DNA of 64,000 bases. Source: Patagioenas fasciata. Its lineage: Eukaryota; Chordata; Aves; Columbiformes; Columbidae. Of this stretch, positions 52,901-61,900 are shown piece after piece. Position 1 is the first letter of the stretch. Every line of letters starts with the position of its first letter. Where the stretch lies: the NCBI RefSeq assembly GCF_037038585.1, contig NC_092520.1, positions 194,191,604-194,255,603 of the forward strand. Direction: 5' to 3'. The position numbers and the translations under genes are program-made. Below the pieces are notes generated by a model that saw only the letters and a program-made list of their open reading frames with translations, was not told where the DNA came from and made no database searches.

Positions 52901-55900
52901 ATCGTAGAAAAATGTCCTTTCATAACCCATAAATTCAATTCTGTACCATTTTCATACTTCTTCCACTTACCTTTTTCCAAGACAAGGTGCCTCTCCAAAG
53001 CCTAATTTTCGTATCAATCTTGCTGGCTTTGTTTTTTTGTCCACCAGAATGTGGGGAAGCTTTTGTAACTCCAGTTGATAGGAAGTACAATGCCACAGGG
53101 ATTTTAAGTCCATCCATATGATTCATTTAGGTCCAACCATGTCAATGGAATTTAAACATCTAGAAGACAGCCAAGTGCCTAAACACTTGTGCACATCTGT
53201 CCTAAATTCATGGTAATAATTGCAAGAGCAGAGTATAATTTTTTACTTAATGAAACCCAGAAGTATTTGTTATTAAAATTTGCAACTAGAAAAAAAAAAA
53301 AGAAGAAAAAAACCATCCTTGACCAACTGTTTAAAAGAGATGAATTTTTGCTTTCAATTACTGGTGGATAACTGTTAGTAATCCCATACAAAATGTGTTA
53401 CTTGATGTTATATTGATTGCACATGTGAAACAAAGTTCCTCTCCCAAACTACAATTGCAGTTTACCCTCTGTAGTACCATGCGTTGATCAAATGTGTCTG
53501 TTGGCAATGCAGGGCCAGCAATAAACAATTGGAAGTTTTCAGAGTAAGGGAAGTTTCCTAGGCGAGACTTGACAAACATATTTAATGAAATTTTCTTAGT
53601 TTCAGTTCAGTGACTAGGATCATAAGGTATCTTCTACCCTCCAAATGGCTTGTACCAAACAGGAGTATATCCAGCATGAAAATCTATATGGAATTTAATA
53701 GTTTCTGATATCAGTGAGGGAATGACCTGCTATAATTGGACCTCAACTTTTGTCTTCTAAATTACTTTCTCTCTCACAAACAGTTACTGAAATTAATAAA
53801 TTAGCTGAAATTGCCATTAAATCTTTCAACGGACATTTTTTTCCTCTTCTGCAAATGCCTATGCTTGTAAACTGCCTATAAACTTGGACTTTTGGTAGTA
53901 TGAAAGACCTTTTTGTTTTTGACATCCAATAAGCATTGGGTATGCTTTTAGGATTATTTGATAGCTTGTATATATTTGGATTTCTGTAAGTGAAGAAGAT
54001 AGCAACGTCCTGGGTTAGAAGTAATGATGCATTTTGAAATCCTTTCATTAAGTGTTATCTGCTTCTTTTACATTCTTAATGCTACAATATCTGAGACTAC
54101 TTAATGCTCCTTGCAAATATGAATAAATCTAAACAAATAATATTGCTTGCTTAACTCTGATAATCAGTGGTTTTCATGTATTCTGGAAGTCATGCACAAA
54201 CTTGATTTTACAAATGTTTTAAACAGGTACAGATACAGTTCAATTGCATTGAAGTCAATGTAGCACAACACATCTATGTGACCATGAAAACAGTACCAAA
54301 TTACTGTGAAGTCAAGCTGAGTCAGGAATACTATGTGGAAGGTAGGAAAACATCTTAAACCAGATGGTTTTCAAGAAACGTCTTTTCAAAGAAAAAAAAA
54401 AAGCAAACCAAACCAAAAAACCCCAAATGCGATGCCAAACCACGTTCTGGAATACACTGGTTTAACTGATGGTAGATTACGCATGTCAGGACCAGTCTTA
54501 CTCTACATTTCCATTATTTATTTTGTGCATATAAATGTTTGACTTGCTATATTTTTATTATTTTTATTAATATTATGTAAATTATTATTAGGTACTAGGT
54601 AAAGAAATGCAGTGTTATATCCTGTATTTCCACCTTAAACTGCTGGTGAGGTTTTCCAGTAGAAACCCCAGGCAGGTGAGATAGGTCCTTAAGGCAACTT
54701 ATGATATAATCTCTGTTTGTGGCAAGGGTACTTTTATGCTGTTTATGTAGGAATGGATATAAATCTGCCTTTAAAAAGGGATATAAGAGATATGTTTCTT
54801 GTTGGGAAGCTAAAGGATAATTTGGTAGTTTATTTAGACAGTTGTATAAATAAAGCAGCACTGAAGAAAACTCTGGTTCTGTTTCGCAGATTGCCGAAAC
54901 AGTGATGTGGGAAAATACATTCCATCTTGTTCAGGTGAGCTGATCTTCTATGTAACTTAAAGCTGTGAGGTATTTCTGGTGACCTATATAGTAATATGAT
55001 TTCATAGCTGAATAAGCAGGGAAAAAAATGTTGATTTAGGACTACCACTACTACCATGTAATTGATAGGTAATGTCCTGGAAAATATGTTTCTTTATGTT
55101 GATTTGGAAATGCTAGATAACACATAGAGATATTAACAACCTATTTAATATTTAAACTTTTGGAAATAGGGTTGTGTCCTTTTCATGCATTTTGAATTGC
55201 TGGTTTTATATTTTTTTCTATAGACAGATCACATAAAACTGAACATATTCTCTAAGTAATGAAATTGCAAACTTAGGATAATCAACTTTTGTAGTAGTAT
55301 TAGTGTGTATATTTCAAGTATTCGTACATAAACTACATAAGATTTTGAGTACTACGGTTGAGGTACAATCTTTAGGTGTCCTGGCCTCTCAGTATTGCCA
55401 GTGCTAATTTAAATAAATAAATTGAAATTTATTATCATGGAAATTATTGCATTGTGTAAAATAAGAATACCTTTGGGAATATCATGATATGAAATGAATG
55501 AATTCCAACATCCTAGGTAATAATCTATAGATGTTGAATTTTATTTTTTTTTTTTTTTCAGCTGGGAAGTTTGATTATAACGTAGACAGGGCAAAGAAAA
55601 TCATATCAGTGAATGTATCCAACTTTCTTGGAGATCAGGATTATTACATTCGCCTGTGTCACAAATGGTTTACCTGTGAAGATATAGGAGCATTTGCTGT
55701 GGTGAGTTAAAGCTCAAAGGAGTTTGTTGAACTGGTGGAGGGTGACTCGTAGGTGGAAATGCTCACTGAGGTCATAGTTACAGGAAATGGCCTTCTATAT
55801 CTTTATTTAGATTTGTTAAAAGTCATTTACTGTCCTGGATTCATGACTGTCTTTTTTATTTCAGATAAAAAGGAAGGAATCTTTTAAATCAGTTTCTCTG

Positions 55901-58900
55901 AAATATTCTCAGCTACTTCCTTGTCTTTGCATTGAGGTAATACAGTCTGGAATTTGATATATATATTTGTGCTTCAGAGCAAAGAAATTTTATCTGCAAT
56001 TTGTGCTAAGAAAGGAGGAAAAAATCTGTAGAAAAAGGCTCTAGACCTAAGGTTTTGACTAAGGTTTGTCTGACCTTATGACTGCATAAATGTAGAAGAG
56101 ATTTTTTAGGAAACACTAATTAGAACATGGAGACAGTAAGGAAATGTGATACAGTTTACATTAATTTATAGAAAGTATTATGTAAGATTAACTTGATTTT
56201 TTAATGAGAAATGAGAAGACAGAAAATTTAATCTGACTGAATTTCAGCGTAGCATTTGATTTACTATTGCATGAGAAACCAACAGAAGAATTGGGGAAGC
56301 TGGGGATGAGAACAAGATTTGTATGGTAGATAATAACTAGCTGGAGGGCTAACTCAACTACTGTTGAACAGGGCTGTGCTAGTAGGAAGCTTTTTTAGGG
56401 ACCACACTTAGAGCATCCCTTATATAAATATTTTCGTCAATGACAAAGGCACAAAATATGGGAACATGTTAATGAGATTTACCGATTATACAGCTGAGGG
56501 ATGTGATCAAAATGGAAGATGGTCAGGATAAATGGAAGAGACTAGAGATCTTCATATATGAAATAACTAAAGGAGGATGAAGAGTAATGTATGAGGTGAA
56601 AGTTCATACACTTGCTCAAATAAAATAATTCTTGCTCTAAGATGTGGGTCATCATTTAGAAATAATAGTGGAGAAAAAAAAGATCTGGGTGTAATATGGT
56701 TAAACTAACATGCTTACATGATGTAAATGTGAACAAAGCCGGTCCAGTGGTTTAGATTATTCCAAGCTATCAGGAAAGTATGGGCAAGTCCTTCTTTGAA
56801 ATACTGTAGGCAATTCTTGTATCCATATTCAAGAATGATTAATTAAAATGGAAGATGTACATAAAAAATCAAGAATGGGTCAGAAATTGAGAGACTGTCT
56901 TATAAAGGAGATCCAAAGACCACGCTGTTTTAACGTGGTAAAACAGGTGCAAAGAGAAAATGTGTTTGTTGTCTAAATACACATCAGAAGGGTCACTTAT
57001 CAGGAATAAAAAGTCTCCAAACCAATTTAAAATGATTGTGGTAAGCTAGAAACATACTATGTGACCTAGTTTCTCAGTGGATTTTGGGCAGGATTTACCT
57101 TGTGGATTAAGATACCTAAATGTAGACATCCAGATGGAGATATCTACATTTGAATTAGATGTCCAAACTCTTATAGTCAATGATGGCGATCTAGTTAATG
57201 AAGTCACTCAGCTGACCAAATGTAGATGACTGTTTTGGGATGTCCTGGATAGCACTGTAGACTCCACTGGTTGCATTGACTGGATCTTCATATGGTTACT
57301 GTAAGAGTAATTTGGGCACTTTAGTCACACTTAGATGTGTACAATGTAGGCACCTAAAATCAAATCCCTTAATAGGTGATTTGAACCACAAGGTCTCTTA
57401 CAAGCCCAGGTAGTTTTTTCTTCATTGCACTCTGAAAGGTATGAGGTTACTGGAAAGATAGCACATACACAGGGAATGCCATAATATGATTGCTGAGCAA
57501 ACAGATGGAAACTGTGAGTAACAGAAACGTTTGCAGATGAATCTAAATAATTAGGGTACTGTAACAGCCATGCACATATACTTGCAGATTGGATTGTTAT
57601 TCCTCAGATTTTAAGGATACATCCTTTGCAAAGGCAAAGAGATCTGATATTATGATTCTTGAATGTCTTTTGATACCCCTAGCAAGTAATGACACTGTAA
57701 GAAACTTAATGAAAATCAAACTGTAAGACTTTCTAAATGAAATTGGGCTTTTAAATATGTGACTCATATGTAATAGGAATATAGCGATAGAAGCAATCAC
57801 CTTAGTTCGTCAGGTCCAATCGCCCTAATGATGAAAAATCAAAAATATATCTAGTGCAAAACATCCTTTTAAGGATACTGCTTGCAAAGATTTTTAATAA
57901 ACACAGCATCTTTATCTTTGCTGGAAATATTTTCTGTCACATTATGTCTGGAATGTTAAAAATGGATGGATCTGAGAATCTCTAGCTAATGGCCACTTTT
58001 TGAGTTGTAGGGTTGGCTGGCAATTCCAGATGCACGGAGGATACAACTTTGCCCCTTTGAAAATGGCAAGTATTGTGTGATTACTCTTCATATGAGTGAT
58101 TTTCCATAGCTCCAGTAGTATGTCACAATTTGAAATTCATCTAAGTTGAAAATCATACATTACAAAACTCCAAGGAAATTGTCACATTGGTTTGCTCTAT
58201 GGTGGGTAGAAAAAAATAACTTAATTCCAGATCAAATTGTTCAGAAAGTTTATGCCAATTTAAAACTAAGTAACTTTCTAATAATTTCCCACATTTTCTT
58301 AAGTCACGTGCAAACTGGTCAGAAGGAAGAAAAGCCACTGAAGTCAGCTTTGAAATGCTGATGTGAGAGGAGGACTTCAAGGAGAGATTTGAAGAGCGTG
58401 TATGACACCAAACTTAAGGAGGGAACAGGGATCTGAAAATAAGACGATTATCTGCATATTACCCATACTTAATGGGAAGTTATTCACACAAAGTGTTCCA
58501 GCAGAATCAGAGTTTGGTCTGACATGACAGCTGAAAAAGCTGAAAAAGAAATATAAAGGCCTTTAGTGGAAGCTTTACCAGGCAGATAGAAAAAAGCAGA
58601 GCCTGAAAAAGTGTTTTATTGTATTAAGTCCACCATAAATGCAACATTTTTTTTCCCCAAACTATGCTAAGAAGCCCATTAAGGGATTTTTAGTATTTGA
58701 CTTAAAAAAAAAAAAAGAGAGAGAGAGAATAGAAGCATCAAGCCATAACAACATATCCAAACTCCTATAACATTCAAAATGTAACTGTGAAAACTGTCAG
58801 AACTGTTGGGAACTAGGACTTTGCAGCCAGGTTAAATGTTCTCCAAACATTAGCTTTATAGTACATGTCCATTTATTACAAACAGCATTTTTACAAAGAA

Positions 58901-61900
58901 TAAAAATTTCCAGCAGTCTTTTAAAAACAGAATAAAAATGTCCACTTCATACAAAATGTCAGTATTTTGATGTATGCATATTGGGACACGAAGTTATGAC
59001 AGCAAGAGGCTTGGCAGAATTAAAGGGTCTGGAAGTTATCTATTAGAAAATATGAAAAGGTTTTATTTCAGGACATTTCTGGGAGAAGCAATAGCAATAG
59101 GAATTGTTGTTATGTTTGACAGGAGTTGAATTTGGACACCTGGGGTTTCCACTCTGATGTAGACTCTGCTTCTTCACTTTGCTACATTTTCTAGTCACGA
59201 GTGTTGTTTGTTCTCTCCTCTTGAGCATCCATGTTTTCAAGTTTTTGCTTCACAAACAGTTGCAGGAATAATTTTTTCTCCTACTTCTGACTATTAGACA
59301 ATCGTAAAACATTACAAAATACTGCCTATAAACTGAAATATCAGTTTCAATTTCATGCTGGAAATTCTCTCATCCACATGCAGCTAAATGGAAAAGAAAG
59401 TCAGTATGAAGTAACTAATTTGACCAATCAAATAAATAAGAGAGCTTCTTAAGATATCCCAAATACATGTTGACCAGCTCTAAAATTATGGTGTTCCCAA
59501 TATGCATAGAAAGAAGATTTATATAAATGTTGTAGAAAAGTTATTTATTATGAATTACTTGCACATCTTTGTTTACCATTAGAGTTCTTGATATTCAGCT
59601 ATGGGCTTGAATTTATCTTCTTACATACACATTGTGTGCAAGTAAGTCCTACACAAGGTGAACAGAATCTGAGTCTCCAGTACCATGACCTTGAGTCACT
59701 AATGTACAGATTAATTCCAATTTACCATACACGGTTAACCAGAGGTCCTTGCTTAGGAATGTACTTGCATTACACTCCCCCTGTGACGGATGGGCAGAGA
59801 ATACACTTCCAGGAGCTTGTGCAGCCTCCTTGAGAGCCCTGGGGATGCCTGTCTGTCTATCACCACAGTGGGAGACTGCTAAGACTAAGATCACAGGTTG
59901 AGCACCTCTGGTAAATGCCAGGACTTTGGTGGGATGAACTCAAGGTTTATACCGCTACAGTGTGAAACACTGCGTTTCTGATTGGTAAAAATGACAAGGA
60001 AATGGAAAAGCAATGCATTTGTTTTTAAGCACATGTATAGGTACCAGGATTATGAACAGTTTTGATTCATTTTTAGACATCTTGAATTATGTTTCCACTG
60101 TTTGTACACAGATACGAAGGCACTATGGGATAATGTTGTTTATAACCCAGCGACACAAACGCTAGCTTGGGAGCCAGCCTGTCCTGTGCTTGTCATGGTT
60201 AACCTATGCAGGTTAATGAAATCTAACGACCACTGTGAAGATGTACAAAACTCTTTCAAGAATTCTTCTGAGAAAGTAAGAACTATGCAGATTTATTCAA
60301 ACTGTCAGATCGAAGGCCACAACCAAGGACATAATGTGAAGAGCTAGACCTTGGAATAAGAGCAGTTGAAAATTCCTGTCTTCTTCTCTGATACTTAAAA
60401 CTATCCACAATAGTAGTCTGTACTTGTACACTAACCACATGATTTGTTCAAAGAGCTCACTGACTCACTATTAAGAAATAAAAAGGGGAGATGACTGTGA
60501 AACTAGTAATGTTTGCTAAATTTTTGGAGGTAAATAGGGTCTGCTTTTCATTTTTTAGTAAAGGCACAATTCATCTGCCCTGACTTTGTTCTCTAAAAGA
60601 GAGGTGTTCAAGTCTGTGCTATTTGTGTCAGATTTTCTTTAAAGTAAGTAAGTGAAACAGATATATTGCAAGGGCAACTCCTTTCATCTGAAGATAGGCA
60701 TATAAGAAAAGTCAGAGGGAATTCTCTCCAAAGGCACCTTTTTCTCTTCATTGACTATGACAAGAGTCTACTGTCATTAGATCAGATTCGGATATTTTAC
60801 ATTTAGACACCAAAAATGTGCGATGAAGCTAAATCTCTTTAAATCTTACTGGAGACATAGGGGTACCTTGGTAGGGCACAATTGTTTTGTACTCAATCTA
60901 AATATATTTGGAGTGACTTTATCGGCCTGGCCCAATGTCTTGAAATTGTGAGTTTCCTCAGTTCTTCCAGCACTTGCATTCTAAAGTTGAAAAGGGTTTT
61001 AATCGGTGTATCTTGAACTGCTTGATACTTCATCTGAAGTCTCATGATGCTGAATGCACTGGATTCATAAGGCTGGTTAGAATTCTGGCTTTCATCTTGA
61101 AATGTAGGTTTCAGGCTTTCCTGATTGTGGAGAGAAGTCAGTAAATTTGAGGTAACAACAGAAAAGACAAATAAAATCAAATACAAACTCTTAATTTTTA
61201 AAACTTTATGAGTAGTATTCTGATGACATGATTTGGGAAGGGCTGACTCAAGACAGTTGAATGCCTTTTTTGATTAGGACCTTCTGGCCAAGTGTTTAGT
61301 GGTTGTTCAGATTCACCATTTAATGGGTTACAACAAAGCTTTGATATTGCAAAACCAAATATATTTAATTTTACACATGCGAGCAGCCCCTGTGGGATTT
61401 GTCATCTACTGACAAGAAGAATAACTCATTGCTTGCAGGGAAAAAAAAAAGCCTAAAAAAGCTAAAATGAGGTTTGGCTGGTGATGGCCATATTACCCAG
61501 AACACAATCCAAAGTTAGTTTATTACAGACAATGAGTGCTTTCTCGTATTTACTCATTGCATTTAATGGCTGAATATTAATATTAATGGAATGAATTTTT
61601 TTTCCCTTTTTTTCTAATTAATCCTACAAGGTCTGATATTGAATTTGGTGCATTTATTGTACTCCCAAAGAACATCTCTATAGTGTGCTGGAGACTACTG
61701 CAGAGATTTCTCAGGTAGTGCCAGCTTCCCCAGTAAATCCACACAATGCCTCACACTCTAATACTATGCACATGTGCTGATTTAGGCCTCAAAGCTATTT
61801 TATATAACGCTTCTCTGTAATTAGGCTGAGACTTTCTCTGTTGATGGCAAAGCTGTCTCCATACCTGAGTGGACTCTTACAGAATGGTCTTCTGTGACCC

